The notes beneath the pieces were generated by a model. That model saw nothing but the letters and a program-made list of their open reading frames with translations, searched no databases and had not been told where the DNA came from. 64,000 nucleotides of DNA from contig CAVVHG010000005.1 of NCBI GenBank assembly GCA_963747985.1, forward strand, positions 124,001-188,000. Reading direction: 5' to 3'. A program made the translations under genes and the position numbers. Positions 46,281-55,330 of this stretch are shown in pieces (within the stretch, counting starts at the first letter, position 1; every line of letters begins with the position of its first letter). Source of the DNA: JACADW01 sp963747985. GTDB lineage: Bacteria; Acidobacteriota; UBA6911.

Positions 46281-47285
46281 ATGAGGGCGCTACAGATCAA
46301 GACCCGCTGGCTTTACCACCCGGTCACCATATTCCTGTCGATCCAGGTGCTGTGGATATTGCTGATGATCGTCTGGATCCGGTGGTATGTCGAGAAACAT
46401 GCCCAGATCAGGGAAATGGCCCGGCAGTTGCGAGCTCAGGTGGTACTCGAGGGCTGGTGGATCCCGCTCATCGAGGGGGCGATCCTGCTGACCCTGATCC
46501 TCGCCGGCGCCACGCTGATTTTCATCTACTGGAACAAGCAGCACCGCCTGAACCAGATGCAGCGCAGTTTCGTTTCCAACGTCACTCACGAACTCAAGTC
46601 GCCGGTTGCATCCATTCAGCTTGCGCTGGAAACGATGGTCCTCAGGGATCTTCCGGAGGGCAAGCGCCGGGAGTTCCTCGGGATGATGCTGGATGATACG
46701 GAGAGACTGACCACCCTCATCAATCGGATACTCGGGGCCGCCCGGATCGAGAAACAGCGCGGTCGCTATTCGCTGGAGTCCACGAGCATGAGGCGTTTCG
46801 TGGAGGAGCTAATCGAGGAGGACCGGCACCTGTTCGAGAAGGACGGGCACATCGTGGTCCTCGAGAAAGGAACGGATGCGCACGTGGCGATCGACCGCGT
46901 GGCGCTGCGCGTGGTCGTGTCGAACCTGATCGAGAATGCCGCGCGCTACTCTCCGCGCGGGTCCACGATACGTGTTCGCCTGCAAAGGGACCTGCGCAGC
47001 TGTCGCCTCGAAGTAATCGACAGCGGTGAGGGGATTGCCCGGAAGGATTTTAAGAACGTGTTTAAGATGTTCTGGCGCGGCGAGAGCAATCCCGCCCACA
47101 GAAGGGGGACGGGTCTCGGGCTCTACATCGTCCGTCACATCGTGAAGGATCATGGCGGCAAAGTCTGGGTGTGGAGCGCTGGCCCGGGCCGCGGATCGAC
47201 CTTCAGCGTGAGGCTGCCGCGCCTTCACAAGTACGGGGCCGTCGGACGCCGGTCCCTGCATCCGCAGATCGATAACGCATCTTGA
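46281..47285 (+). CDS. Sensor histidine kinase with short sensor loop
   Basis: 334 residues. Two membrane helices (about 12-36 and 67-87) enclose only about 30 residues, so it probably senses within the membrane or with a partner. The H-box is FVSNVTHELKSPVASIQLA, the ATP site has NLIENAARYS, DSGEGIARKDF and GTGLGLYIVRHIV. Its regulator begins 8 bases after its stop. Domain order and the FVSNVTHELKSP box resemble PhoR/BaeS-type kinases. Confidence 0.86.
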   Translation: MRALQIKTRWLYHPVTIFLSIQVLWILLMIVWIRWYVEKHAQIREMARQLRAQVVLEGWWIPLIEGAILLTLILAGATLIFIYWNKQHRLNQMQRSFVSNVTHELKSPVASIQLALETMVLRDLPEGKRREFLGMMLDDTERLTTLINRILGAARIEKQRGRYSLESTSMRRFVEELIEEDRHLFEKDGHIVVLEKGTDAHVAIDRVALRVVVSNLIENAARYSPRGSTIRVRLQRDLRSCRLEVIDSGEGIARKDFKNVFKMFWRGESNPAHRRGTGLGLYIVRHIVKDHGGKVWVWSAGPGRGSTFSVRLPRLHKYGAVGRRSLHPQIDNAS

Positions 47286-47293
47286 GCGGGATA

Positions 47294-48007
47294 ATGCAGT
47301 CGAAAGGCACAGGGGAAACCTCCAGGATCCTGCTCGTCGAGGATGAGTCTCACCTCGCCGGCCCACTGCAGTTCAACCTGGAGCAGGAAGGATACGAAAT
47401 CTGTGCCACGGCCAGCGGCAAAGAAGCACTCGCTCTGCTTAAGCGTGAAGCGTTTGATCTGATTATCCTCGACCTGACGCTCGAGGAAATGGATGGTCTG
47501 GAGGTAGCACGACAGGTCCGCCGGCGGAACGAAAAGCTCCCGATCCTCATGCTCACGGCCCGGTCCACGGAACAGGACCGTGTTATCGGATTCAGGCTGG
47601 GAGCAGACGACTATATGGTGAAGCCCTTTCACCTGCCGGAGCTGCTCCTGCGCATTAAGCGCATGCTACAGCGCAGCCGCTGGTACCTGCGGCCTGACCG
47701 GCCGAGGCGCGAAGTTCAGGTCGCGGGCTACAGCATAGACCTGGACCGGCTTGCCGGCACCGGGCCGCGCGGCAGCCTGGAGCTCACGGCGCTGGAAGCG
47801 GACCTGCTGGAGTTGCTCACGGCGGAACCAAACACTGTCCACAGCCGGGCGGAATTGCTGGAGCGAGTCTGGGGCTACCGGTCCGACGTGGAGACGCGGA
47901 CGGTAGACAACTTCATCGTCCGCCTCAGGCGTTACTTCGAAGAGGAACCGGAGCAACCGCGACACTTCATAAGCGTACGAGGGCGCGGCTACATGTACGT
48001 TCCGTAG
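47294..48007 (+). CDS. OmpR/PhoB-family response regulator
   Basis: 237 residues. The receiver has VEDE, the phospho-Asp in DLIILDLTLEEMDG, a Thr in LTARS and Lys in DYMVKPFHLPELL. The C-terminal winged helix includes AELLERVWGYRSDVETRTVDNFIVRLRRYFE and RHFISVRGRGYMY. An in-frame TTG at 47282 overlapping the kinase stop is an alternative start. It is co-transcribed with the preceding kinase; the targets are unknown. Confidence 0.88.
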   Translation: MQSKGTGETSRILLVEDESHLAGPLQFNLEQEGYEICATASGKEALALLKREAFDLIILDLTLEEMDGLEVARQVRRRNEKLPILMLTARSTEQDRVIGFRLGADDYMVKPFHLPELLLRIKRMLQRSRWYLRPDRPRREVQVAGYSIDLDRLAGTGPRGSLELTALEADLLELLTAEPNTVHSRAELLERVWGYRSDVETRTVDNFIVRLRRYFEEEPEQPRHFISVRGRGYMYVP

Positions 48008-48046
48008 CGGGCAGATCACGAGCCTTGCCTCGCACCGGCTCCATCA

Positions 48047-48823
48047 CTAGCCGGCGTGTCTCTCTCTGAGGCGCGCAGCGCCGGTTCCACGGCATCGTTG
48101 GCGCTCCGCGGCTCCGGGGAGCGGGTGAGCGCCGGCCGGGGAGTTCTGGACCACGTAGGTGTCCAGGGACAGTCCCAGAACATACCCTGCCTTACGCAAC
48201 CGGCGGCAGTAGTCCTCGCTGTCAGCGCCGCTGACGAATGCCTCGTCAAGCTCGCCCACCGCCTCAACGGCGCGCCGCCTCAGCGCGGCACAGAAGAAGG
48301 CAAGCTCCCCTTCAATCAAAATGCCTGCGCGGTGAAAGTGGTACTTCAAGACCGCGTTCCGCTCGTGCATGTCCTCGGTCAGGAACCGGGGGATCTGGGG
48401 AACCATCTTTTCCCGAACGCGATCGGCGCACTGCCAGACACGCGGATCGGAACCGAGCGGGCCTACGGCTCCAATGCGGGGATGGGTATCCAGAAAAGTG
48501 AGGAGGTTCCCGATCCAACCCTGATCGACCTCGACGTTGTTGTGCATGAATACGATGTAAGGATTGCTTCCGAGGCGGATGCCCTGGTTGATAGCTGCAC
48601 ACCACCCCACGTCTTCCCTGTTCCGGACTACCGTTATATCGCGCGTGTAGATCTTTGCCAGATCGACCGTCTCGTCGCTGGATGCGTTATCAATGACATA
48701 GATGTGAAAGGGTTGGTCGCTGTAACGGTAGATCCCTTCGAGAAGTGCGCGCGTGTGACTGTACTGGTCGTGCACCGGGACTATGATGTCCGCGGCAGTT
48801 CGGCTGGAACCGTCTTCCATCAT
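48047..48823 (-). CDS. Family 2 glycosyltransferase
   Basis: 258 residues with a GT-A fold start, IIVPVHDQYSHTRALLEGI, VIDNASSDETV and GWCAAINQGIR. The acidic metal-site region reads MHNNVEVDQGWIGNL, as in rhamnosyltransferase-like GT2 proteins (NNDVEV-type), and a later GADSEDYCRRLRKAGY is the typical acceptor-side motif. No membrane helices. The last 30 residues are Arg/Ala-rich and look unrelated to the family, so the C-terminus may have drifted. It stands alone; donor and acceptor are unknown. Confidence 0.78.
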   Translation of the reverse strand: MMEDGSSRTAADIIVPVHDQYSHTRALLEGIYRYSDQPFHIYVIDNASSDETVDLAKIYTRDITVVRNREDVGWCAAINQGIRLGSNPYIVFMHNNVEVDQGWIGNLLTFLDTHPRIGAVGPLGSDPRVWQCADRVREKMVPQIPRFLTEDMHERNAVLKYHFHRAGILIEGELAFFCAALRRRAVEAVGELDEAFVSGADSEDYCRRLRKAGYVLGLSLDTYVVQNSPAGAHPLPGAAERQRCRGTGAARLRERHAG

Positions 48824-48966
48824 TCGATCCTATGTTCGCTCGCGGGGGGGGGTGCTGCGCTCCCAGTTACATATCGTCCGGGGCACGAAAATCTGAACGT
48901 ATTTGCCGGGAGCCGGGCACACCTGTCGCCGGAAGAGACCAAGGGAATCGGATGGGGGAAGCGCTT

Positions 48967-49269
48967 TCAGCAGTACAGCTGGCGGGAGGGAACTCCGAAC
49001 CGCTCGGGAGGCCCCTGATCAGAATCGCCAGTCTCTTCACGGAACGGCCGCAGGGCGGCACGCAGCATCTGGTCGCAGCGTTCCAGCGCCAGGCACACAT
49101 CTGCAGGGGTCATGTCCATCGATGCCGAGATCATTTCGGCGGTATCTCCCCAGTAGTGGGACCGGATGAAGACAAGGCGATAGGTTTCCGGCCACGATTC
49201 AATAACTTCGAATATTCGCTGCGACAGGAGTTCTCTGCCGCGATCCGAGTGCAAGGCTCCGCTCGACAT
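48967..49269 (-). CDS. Sigma-factor region-4-like protein without region 2
   Basis: About 100 residues. The middle part resembles region 4 of ECF sigma factors: IFEVIESWPETYRLVFIRSH, then a helix-turn-helix-like WGDTAEMISASMDMTPADV and CLALERCDQMLRAAL. The core-binding region 2 is absent, so it cannot be a complete sigma factor. The ATG at 49269 has a GGGGGCGG stretch before it; ATG 49344 would give 125 residues but would leave only 20 bases to the divergent gene. It faces a small zinc-binding protein gene. Possible roles are anti-anti-sigma, a split sigma partner, or a DNA-binding regulator. Confidence 0.62.
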   Translation of the reverse strand: MSSGALHSDRGRELLSQRIFEVIESWPETYRLVFIRSHYWGDTAEMISASMDMTPADVCLALERCDQMLRAALRPFREETGDSDQGPPERFGVPSRQLYC

Positions 49270-49400
49270 ATCCGCCCCCGCTCTCTCCGCATCAATGGTT
49301 GATATACTCCTTAGACGCGGAATTGTTCGAAAAAGTTTCCTCATGACAGCGTCTGCGCCGTCCGATGAATCACAGAAAGGAGCTGTCGGGGGACATCATG

Positions 49401-49595
49401 ATGCGTTGTGACTTCGAGAAAATGGTACGGTACCTGGACAAGCAGCTCAACATCGACGAGAAACTGGAGTTGTTCGATCACCTGGATCACTGCGATGTCT
49501 GCAGGGAGGCCATGTACCTGCTGGCGCGCGACAGGGATACCGCCCTCTTCGTCTTTGGCAGCGGCAAGGTCGGCGTCGACAGGATAGCGAGCTAG
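49401..49595 (+). CDS. Small zinc-finger anti-sigma-like protein (zf-HC2-like)
   Basis: 64 residues. The sequence LFDHLDHCDVCREAMYLL has the H-x3-C-x2-C pattern of the zinc-binding anti-sigma (ZAS/zf-HC2) domain, preceded by the helix KMVRYLDKQLNIDEKLE. GGGGGA lies seven bases before ATG 49401; ATG 49365 gives 76 residues. It lacks the membrane helix most such anti-sigmas have, so it would be soluble. The divergent region-4 protein is the natural partner. Confidence 0.62.
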   Translation: MRCDFEKMVRYLDKQLNIDEKLELFDHLDHCDVCREAMYLLARDRDTALFVFGSGKVGVDRIAS

Positions 49596-49663
49596 GGAAG
49601 AGGGCGGTCGATTGCACGAAAGTCGAGACACCAGTCAGGCGCTCGTCGTTTGCAGGTACCCGA

Positions 49664-50653
49664 CTAGGGATCAGCATCACGGGGTTTGGAGTTGGGGGCG
49701 TAATATCCCCGCCGGGCGCGGACGCGTACCCCTTTGAGTTTGCAGCGAATCTCAACCGCACGGAACGTTCCGTCATTTGCCCTGTTCTCGGGCGTATAAG
49801 CCAGGCTGTACTGGCCTTTCAGCTCTTCGCCGATCGCCTTGAAGGCGGCCTGAATCTCAGTCATCCTGGCTTGCGGAGAGAAGAAGCCGCCTCCTGTTTC
49901 CTCGGCAAATCTCTTGAGTACGCCGAAATTTGCCCCGAATTCCCTCGAACGGACACCGATCCCGTAGATCAGCACATCACTCCTTTGTGCCGCCTCGATC
50001 GCGTTCTCCTTCTTCAGCTTGCTCGCTGTGTCGTCACCGTCCGTGATGACCACGATGACCCTGCGACCGATCTCCCCTTTCAGCTTCTCCTCGACCGCAA
50101 GGTAAATCGCGTCATAGAGTGAAGTGCTGTTGCCGGCTTCCAGTGAATTCAGAGCCCGAACCAGACGTTCGGTATCATCCGTGAAGTCCTGGACCAGCCT
50201 CACTTCGGAGTCGAACTGGATTATGAGAGCCTCATCTTTTGACTTGCGAAGAATGCTCTTCAGGAACTCGGCTGCCGTCTCCTTCTCGTTGTCGAGCTTG
50301 GTGCGGACGCTCCCGCTCGTGTCGATCAGCAGCGCGATCGTGAGCGGGATCTCGCTCCCCTCGGTGAGCTGGCTGAAGTATTCGATCTTCTGCGGCTTCC
50401 GGTCTTCGAAGACGAGAAAGTCGTCCATCGTCAGGCCGGGAACAGGGCGGTTATCACGCTCCAGCGTGGAAAAAATGATGTTCACGAGCGGCACTTCCGC
50501 ACGGATGGTGGTCTGCGGTATCTGCACCTGGGCCGCCATGAGAGAAGCCGTCGTCCCGCTGAGCAGAATCACCGCCAGCCCCAAACCTGCCCGTGTCGCG
50601 GCGCAAAACGTCGCTCCCCGTTTTGGTTGCAGCTGCTGACCCAATCGGCACAT
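49664..50653 (-). CDS. Exported VWFA-domain protein, Acidobacteria-type
   Basis: 329 residues. Signal peptide or anchor helix (about 23-42), then a short N-terminal beta domain (VPLVNIIFSTLERDNRPVPGL, DFLVFEDRKPQKIEYFSQ) and a von Willebrand A domain with the MIDAS start IALLIDTSGSVRTKL and ITDGDD. The C-terminus includes GQYSLAYTPENRANDGTFR and VRVRARRGYYAP, the signature end of the VWFA-related family expanded in Acidobacteria. A TTG at 50668 overlapping the preceding stop is an alternative start. It is coupled with the POTRA gene upstream; a surface or envelope role is likely. Confidence 0.82.
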   Translation of the reverse strand: MCRLGQQLQPKRGATFCAATRAGLGLAVILLSGTTASLMAAQVQIPQTTIRAEVPLVNIIFSTLERDNRPVPGLTMDDFLVFEDRKPQKIEYFSQLTEGSEIPLTIALLIDTSGSVRTKLDNEKETAAEFLKSILRKSKDEALIIQFDSEVRLVQDFTDDTERLVRALNSLEAGNSTSLYDAIYLAVEEKLKGEIGRRVIVVITDGDDTASKLKKENAIEAAQRSDVLIYGIGVRSREFGANFGVLKRFAEETGGGFFSPQARMTEIQAAFKAIGEELKGQYSLAYTPENRANDGTFRAVEIRCKLKGVRVRARRGYYAPNSKPRDADP

Positions 50654-50664
50654 ATCGGTGGCTC

Positions 50665-51495
50665 TCAATCCTGCAGGCTCTGTCCCGGCTTGCCTGGAGC
50701 AGTGGGGTTGAACCCGATGTCCACCGACTTGGCGGCATCGTCAATGGTAATCCTCACGTCTTCCTCGGACATTGGCCTGTAGATTCCCATCGAGTTGAGC
50801 AACTGAATGCTCATCACAAGCATCTCGGGGTTGTAAACCATACCTTCACCGACGAGGAGCCGGCGCCTGAACTCCTGCGCATCGGGGCCATCAAGACCTG
50901 CAATCGTGATCCTGCGCACCTTATAGATGGCTCCTTCTGAGCACTCGACGACACATCCCACGCTCTGCTGCCTGTCATTTATGTCCTCTTGAAGGTTGAC
51001 TGCCGCGCGCATATAACCCAGTTCGTGGTATGCCGAGAGGATCCTGTCCACCCACGCCTGGATCTTTCTCCTCCCATACGGTTGACCGCTGCTCACCGGG
51101 CACATCTGCCGCAGCGTCACAGGGCTCAGTCCCTTCGCGTTCCTGACGTCGAGACTCGCGAGCGTGTACCTGGGCCCTTCGGATATCGAAACGCGGACCG
51201 TGGCCGCCCTGCCGTCGCCGGGGATCTCGGTGATATCGACGGACGGGCTGCCGACTGCGGCACGCAGGAACCCCTCATCTTCATAGAGCCGTTCGATCGC
51301 CCGAAGCTCATACTTCAGGATCTCCGGTTCGTACCGGGCTCCCGGGCGTGAGTGTCTGAGCCGGGATTTCAGGATCCCCGAGTCCATGACCGTATTCCCC
51401 TCGAAGACTATCGAGTGAAGAATCACCGGCTCCGCGTGGGTCGCATGTGTCGCGATTAAGATCGACAGGATAAAAAGCACACACCCTCTTGCCAC
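50665..51495 (-). CDS. POTRA-repeat exported protein without a beta-barrel
   Basis: 276 residues with a signal peptide (LFILSILIATHATHAEP) and three POTRA-like repeats: HSIVFEGNTVMDSGILKSRL, ASLDVRNAKGLSPVTLRQM and RRITIAGLDGPDAQEFRRRL. BamA and TamA carry such repeats ahead of a 16-strand barrel, which is absent here. The start is GTG. It overlaps or abuts the VWFA gene downstream, so the two are one unit. It might dock with BamA or another barrel protein. Confidence 0.74.
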   Translation of the reverse strand: MARGCVLFILSILIATHATHAEPVILHSIVFEGNTVMDSGILKSRLRHSRPGARYEPEILKYELRAIERLYEDEGFLRAAVGSPSVDITEIPGDGRAATVRVSISEGPRYTLASLDVRNAKGLSPVTLRQMCPVSSGQPYGRRKIQAWVDRILSAYHELGYMRAAVNLQEDINDRQQSVGCVVECSEGAIYKVRRITIAGLDGPDAQEFRRRLLVGEGMVYNPEMLVMSIQLLNSMGIYRPMSEEDVRITIDDAAKSVDIGFNPTAPGKPGQSLQD

Positions 51496-51717
51496 TTCGT
51501 GAGATTACCAAATTTTCGGCGAGCCGCTCAAGAATCGCAACTCCCGCGTCGTTTCCGCGGCCCATTGCCGCAAAACGGGTCGAATCGAGGTTGCAGACAG
51601 GGCCGCCGTCGCTTCCGCCGGCTGATCATGATGCCGGTTCGCAATAGCGATCGCGACGCCGGTGCCGAGAGTACGATTGCTTCGTGCCGGAATCCGTGGT
51701 CTCAAGCTGGAGAGGGA

Positions 51718-52428
51718 TCAGCAGGGTTCCCTGTGATAGAGGATGCGGGAACAGCTGTCGCAGGAATGAATGTCTTCCGTCCCCAGGATCTCAGCGTAGA
51801 CCTGGGGCCGGATGCGCACGTGGCAGGCGGTGCACAGCTCATCGCGCGCTTCGGCGAGAGCGATACCCTTGCGGAGCTCGGCAATGCGGTGGTAACGGGC
51901 CAGGAGTTCGGATTGAATGTTGGTTTCGGTTTTCGCTTTCTCCTCCCTGAGGCTCACCAAAGCTGTCTCCAGTTCAGGGATGGCAGATTCGCAGGCATGG
52001 ACACTCTTCTTGATCTCCTCTGCGCGAGCCTTGAGCTCCCTCTCATCGCTCTTCAGGCTCAACTCCAGGTTCTCCATTTCTTCCATGATCTCCAGGATCC
52101 TGTCCTCTTCCAGCCGGATCTGCGCCTCAGCCATCTGGATCTCATGCAGCATGGCCGTGTACTCCTTGTTGGTCTTCACCATCATGAGCTGGTCTTTCAG
52201 CTTGGACAGCCTCGCCCGCATCATGTCGACCTCGCTTTCGAATGTGCGGCGGCGCTTCGTATCCTCCTGGAGCCGGGCAACGCGACGCTGGTGGGCCTCC
52301 TCGAGGCACACCAACTCCTGGTTGTATGCTTCAACCTGTTTAGGGATATCGGAGATTTGTCTTTGGAGGCCGGCGATCTTCAGTTCTGTGTCCTGCAGGG
52401 CAATCAGGTTTCGAAGATCGGGATTCAC
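51718..52428 (-). CDS. Coiled-coil protein with C-terminal zinc ribbon
   Basis: 236 residues. Most of the protein is a long coiled coil (about 1-175), followed by a C4 zinc ribbon with CTACHVRI and CDSCSRILY. This is the zf-RING_7/CT398 type widespread in bacteria, often beside Nif3-like proteins, and reported in Chlamydia to bind sigma-54 and secretion parts. The GTG at 52428 has GAGGGG eight bases upstream, preferred to ATG 52491. A TGGACA-17-TATACT promoter lies upstream. Confidence 0.8.
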   Translation of the reverse strand: MNPDLRNLIALQDTELKIAGLQRQISDIPKQVEAYNQELVCLEEAHQRRVARLQEDTKRRRTFESEVDMMRARLSKLKDQLMMVKTNKEYTAMLHEIQMAEAQIRLEEDRILEIMEEMENLELSLKSDERELKARAEEIKKSVHACESAIPELETALVSLREEKAKTETNIQSELLARYHRIAELRKGIALAEARDELCTACHVRIRPQVYAEILGTEDIHSCDSCSRILYHREPC

Positions 52429-52549
52429 CTGTTTGCCCCCCTCGAATGCTCCCGTGTCGAGGCGGGGACTTGCCGCGGGCGCTTGTCGCACGCGTCAAAC
52501 ATGTTGTGGGTGGGCAACGATGTGCCTGAATCTGGCATATGAACCATTT

Positions 52550-52578
52550 AGTATAGCCCTTACCCGCAAGCCTGTCCA
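52550..52578 (-). promoter_or_regulatory. Sigma-70-type promoter for the zinc-ribbon coiled-coil gene
   Basis: On the minus strand: -35 TGGACA, 17-base spacer, -10 TATACT. Expected start point near 52543, a leader of about 115 bases to the GTG. Confidence 0.62.
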
Positions 52579-52802
52579 CCCGTTGAAACAGCCCGTGGAT
52601 CATTTCAGCCGTGGGAGGGAGCGGGAGCGCTTCGCCGAAGCGCGCGATGTCCACGCCGGCGGCGCGAACCCACGCTTTGGCCGAAGAGAAGTCGGGTTTG
52701 GACCGCTGCAACCGGGGGCGCCAACCCGATGCGATATCGACATCGGTTGACCTTTGGGCTCCGGCAAACGAGAATGTGACTTCACTCATCCAGGAAAGGA
52801 AC
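52579..52802. other. Divergent intergenic region, no supported gene
   Basis: Lies between the coiled-coil gene's promoter and the aldolase-like gene. A minus-strand open frame here has no family signature. TTGACC at 52747-52752 with GAGAAT 17 bases on may be a weak promoter for the aldolase-like gene. No RNA gene recognised. Confidence 0.4.
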
Positions 52803-53558
52803 ATGAAAGTGAGCTATCAACATGATCGCAAGCGGGTCGACCGGGTAATGCGCGAGTCGGGCGTCGTTGTCGTAATGAACAAGGACCACGTCAAGAAGCC
52901 CGAGGACATGATTGTCACGATGCAGGAGGTCTACAAAGCAGGATATGTCGCCGAGGCGACTTTCCGCATCGACGAAAACATCCTGCGCGCGGCGATGCAG
53001 GAGCTGGTGAAGATCCGGGCTGCCGCACCGCCGGAAAAACCCATGGTCCTCGGCGTCGGCTCGGTCATCAATCCCCGCGAACTCAATGCGGCGATCGAGA
53101 TGGGCTTCGACATGATCGTGGCCCCTGCCAACGTCATGGGGGGATACGGCGAGGGCGCCGAGTTCGTGAAGATCTGCCAGCAGCACGGGATCTTCTCCGC
53201 GCCTGCGATCTTTTCGCCGACGGAAATGCAGTACTTCATCGAACGCCCGGACGGACTGGAACCTGACGCGATAAAGGTCTTCCCCGCGCGATCTCACGGG
53301 CCCAAGGGGATGAGCGACCTGCTGGCACCTTTCGTGCGCGATCGCCATAAAGGAAGGATCATCATGCCCACCGGCGCAGTCGATTACGAGACCGGCCCGC
53401 AATACCAGGAAGTCATCAGGAAGCGAGGGTTCTTCCCGGTCCTGGGAATGTCGGCGCCGCTCACCCTCATCGACAAGGAGAAGAAGCCGGGCGATCCCGA
53501 CTGTGTCCGACGCTCCCTGGCCGAATTCCGGGCGAAGTTCCAGCGGCCCGCCGTCTAG
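52803..53558 (+). CDS. KDPG-aldolase-like protein
   Basis: TIM-barrel aldolase of 251 residues, similar to 2-keto-3-deoxy-6-phosphogluconate aldolase (Eda/DgoA family, usually about 210). Visible elements: VLGVGSVINPRELNAAIEMG, FDMIVAPANVMGG, the Schiff-base Lys region AIKVFPARSHGPKG, and RIIMPTGAVDYE. AAAGGA lies just before the ATG. It would cleave a keto-deoxy sugar acid to pyruvate plus an aldehyde, fitting sugar-acid catabolism. The exact substrate is unclear, and it lies far from the sugar region at 7-14 kb. Confidence 0.78.
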   Translation: MKVSYQHDRKRVDRVMRESGVVVVMNKDHVKKPEDMIVTMQEVYKAGYVAEATFRIDENILRAAMQELVKIRAAAPPEKPMVLGVGSVINPRELNAAIEMGFDMIVAPANVMGGYGEGAEFVKICQQHGIFSAPAIFSPTEMQYFIERPDGLEPDAIKVFPARSHGPKGMSDLLAPFVRDRHKGRIIMPTGAVDYETGPQYQEVIRKRGFFPVLGMSAPLTLIDKEKKPGDPDCVRRSLAEFRAKFQRPAV

Positions 53559-53638
53559 TCCACAAGCGCGCCGTCCTGTTCGGGTGGGGGCCCGTCGCCG
53601 ACCTTATTTCACCGCCTGCTCGAAGTCGGAGTGTCCTG

Positions 53639-55315
53639 ATGCGCGGAACATCACTTCTATCAACCGTTGTACTGTTAGCTTGCACATCCTGTGCCATTAA
53701 AGAGATGGGTATTCCAGCCACACTCATACTGCGCAACGCCAAGGTTTGGACCGGTGACGAGAGGCAGCCGAATGCCCAGGCAGTCGCGGTCATCGGCGAG
53801 GAAATCGTCCGCGTCGGAACGGATCGGGAAGCCGACACGCTGCGAGGTCCGAGTACGGTTGTCCGGGATCTGAGCGGCAGGCTCATCCTGCCCGGGTTCA
53901 ACGACTCTCACCTCCATTTCGTCGACGCCGGCAGAAACCTGTTGAGCGTGAAGCTTCGGGACGCCGACAGCCCGGAGCAGTTGGCGAAACGCCTGGGCGC
54001 TTTCTCGCGAAATCTCCCCAAGGGTGAATGGATCCTCGGAGGAGACTGGGACCACGAACGCTGGCAGGGAGCCCCGCTGCCAACCAGGCAGTTGATAGAT
54101 CCCGTCACACCGGACAATCCGGTCCTGGTGAACCGGCTCGACGGCCACATGAGTCTCGCCAATTCGCTGGCGTTGAAGCTCGCCGGGGTCGGCCGGAACA
54201 CGCGCGATCCGGACGGCGGCACAATCGTGCGCGATGCTTCCGGCGAACCTACCGGCGTGTTGAAGGATGCGGCCGCCGGGCTGGTGGACCGCATCGTCCC
54301 CCCGCCGAGCCCTGAACAGAGGCGCAAGGAGATTCTGGCCGCCCTTGCCGAGGCCCGCTCCAATGGTGTGACCAGCGTGCAGGACATCACGCCGGCTCCC
54401 GACTTCGCAGCCTACCAGGCGTTGGAGCAATCGGGGGAGCTGACCGTGCGGATTCACTGCCGAACCGCGATCGCGGATTACAGGCAACTGGCGGACCCGG
54501 GGATCCGGGCCGTGTTCGGGAGCCGGTGGCTCAGGCTTGGATCCCTGAAAGGGTTTGCGGACGGATCCCTCGGGTCGACTACGGCCCTGTTCTTCTCGCC
54601 GTACGACGATGCTCCGGGAACGACCGGCCTGCCGGCGCCTGAGATGTTTCCCGAAGGGAACATGAAGAAGCTCGTGTCGGCTGCCGACGCCTTGCACCTC
54701 CAGGTGACGGTTCACGCCATAGGGGACAAGGCCAACAACACGATGCTGAACATCTACGAGGAGGTGGAAGGAGAAAATCCGAAGTGGGATCGCAGGTTCC
54801 GCATCGAGCACGCGCAGCACCTTCTGGCAGCGGACATTCCGAGGTTTGCGAAGTTGGGCGTCATCGCCGCGATGCAGCCCTATCACCTCATCGATGACGG
54901 CCGCTGGGCTGAAAAGCGCATCGGCAGGGAACGCTGCAAAACCACCTATGCATTCCGCTCGCTGCTCGATGCAGGCGCGCGTGTTGCATTCGGGAGCGAT
55001 TGGCCAGTGGCGCCGATCAGTCCGGTCCTGGGAATCTTCGCGGCCGTCACACGGCGCACTCTCGACGGCAAGAACCCGGCCGGTTGGATCCCCGAGCAAA
55101 AGATAAGCGTGGCGGAGGCCGTCACAGCCTACACACGAACCTCTGCCTACGCGGAATTCGCAGAAGATATCAAGGGCACCATAGAACCCGGGAAGCTCGC
55201 GGATTTTGTGGTTCTCTCGGCGGACATCTTCGATATGCCGCCCGAACAGATCGAGAAAGTGGAGGTCGTCTGCACGGTAGTGGGCGGCCGGATCGTGTAC
55301 GAACGAGGGAAGTAG
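53639..55315 (+). CDS. Exported amidohydrolase, YtcJ-like
   Basis: 558 residues. The N-terminus MRGTSLLSTVVLLACTSC has a plausible lipoprotein signal with LLAC as lipobox. Amidohydrolase-superfamily features follow: DSHLHF metal-binding His pair, an HAIGDKANN segment, FRIEHAQHLL and FGSDWPVAP with the conserved Asp, in a TIM-barrel fold (amidohydrolase 3 group). GGAGTG precedes the ATG. YtcJ relatives hydrolyse amide or ester-like bonds on small molecules; the substrate is unknown. dtd starts 15 bases after its stop. Confidence 0.83.
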   Translation: MRGTSLLSTVVLLACTSCAIKEMGIPATLILRNAKVWTGDERQPNAQAVAVIGEEIVRVGTDREADTLRGPSTVVRDLSGRLILPGFNDSHLHFVDAGRNLLSVKLRDADSPEQLAKRLGAFSRNLPKGEWILGGDWDHERWQGAPLPTRQLIDPVTPDNPVLVNRLDGHMSLANSLALKLAGVGRNTRDPDGGTIVRDASGEPTGVLKDAAAGLVDRIVPPPSPEQRRKEILAALAEARSNGVTSVQDITPAPDFAAYQALEQSGELTVRIHCRTAIADYRQLADPGIRAVFGSRWLRLGSLKGFADGSLGSTTALFFSPYDDAPGTTGLPAPEMFPEGNMKKLVSAADALHLQVTVHAIGDKANNTMLNIYEEVEGENPKWDRRFRIEHAQHLLAADIPRFAKLGVIAAMQPYHLIDDGRWAEKRIGRERCKTTYAFRSLLDAGARVAFGSDWPVAPISPVLGIFAAVTRRTLDGKNPAGWIPEQKISVAEAVTAYTRTSAYAEFAEDIKGTIEPGKLADFVVLSADIFDMPPEQIEKVEVVCTVVGGRIVYERGK

Positions 55316-55330
55316 CGGAAGGTAGCGTAG

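Noticed and set aside
52340..52804. A minus-strand frame upstream of the zinc-ribbon coiled-coil gene
   Set aside because: It contains the promoter and leader of that gene and overlaps its start; no recognisable family.
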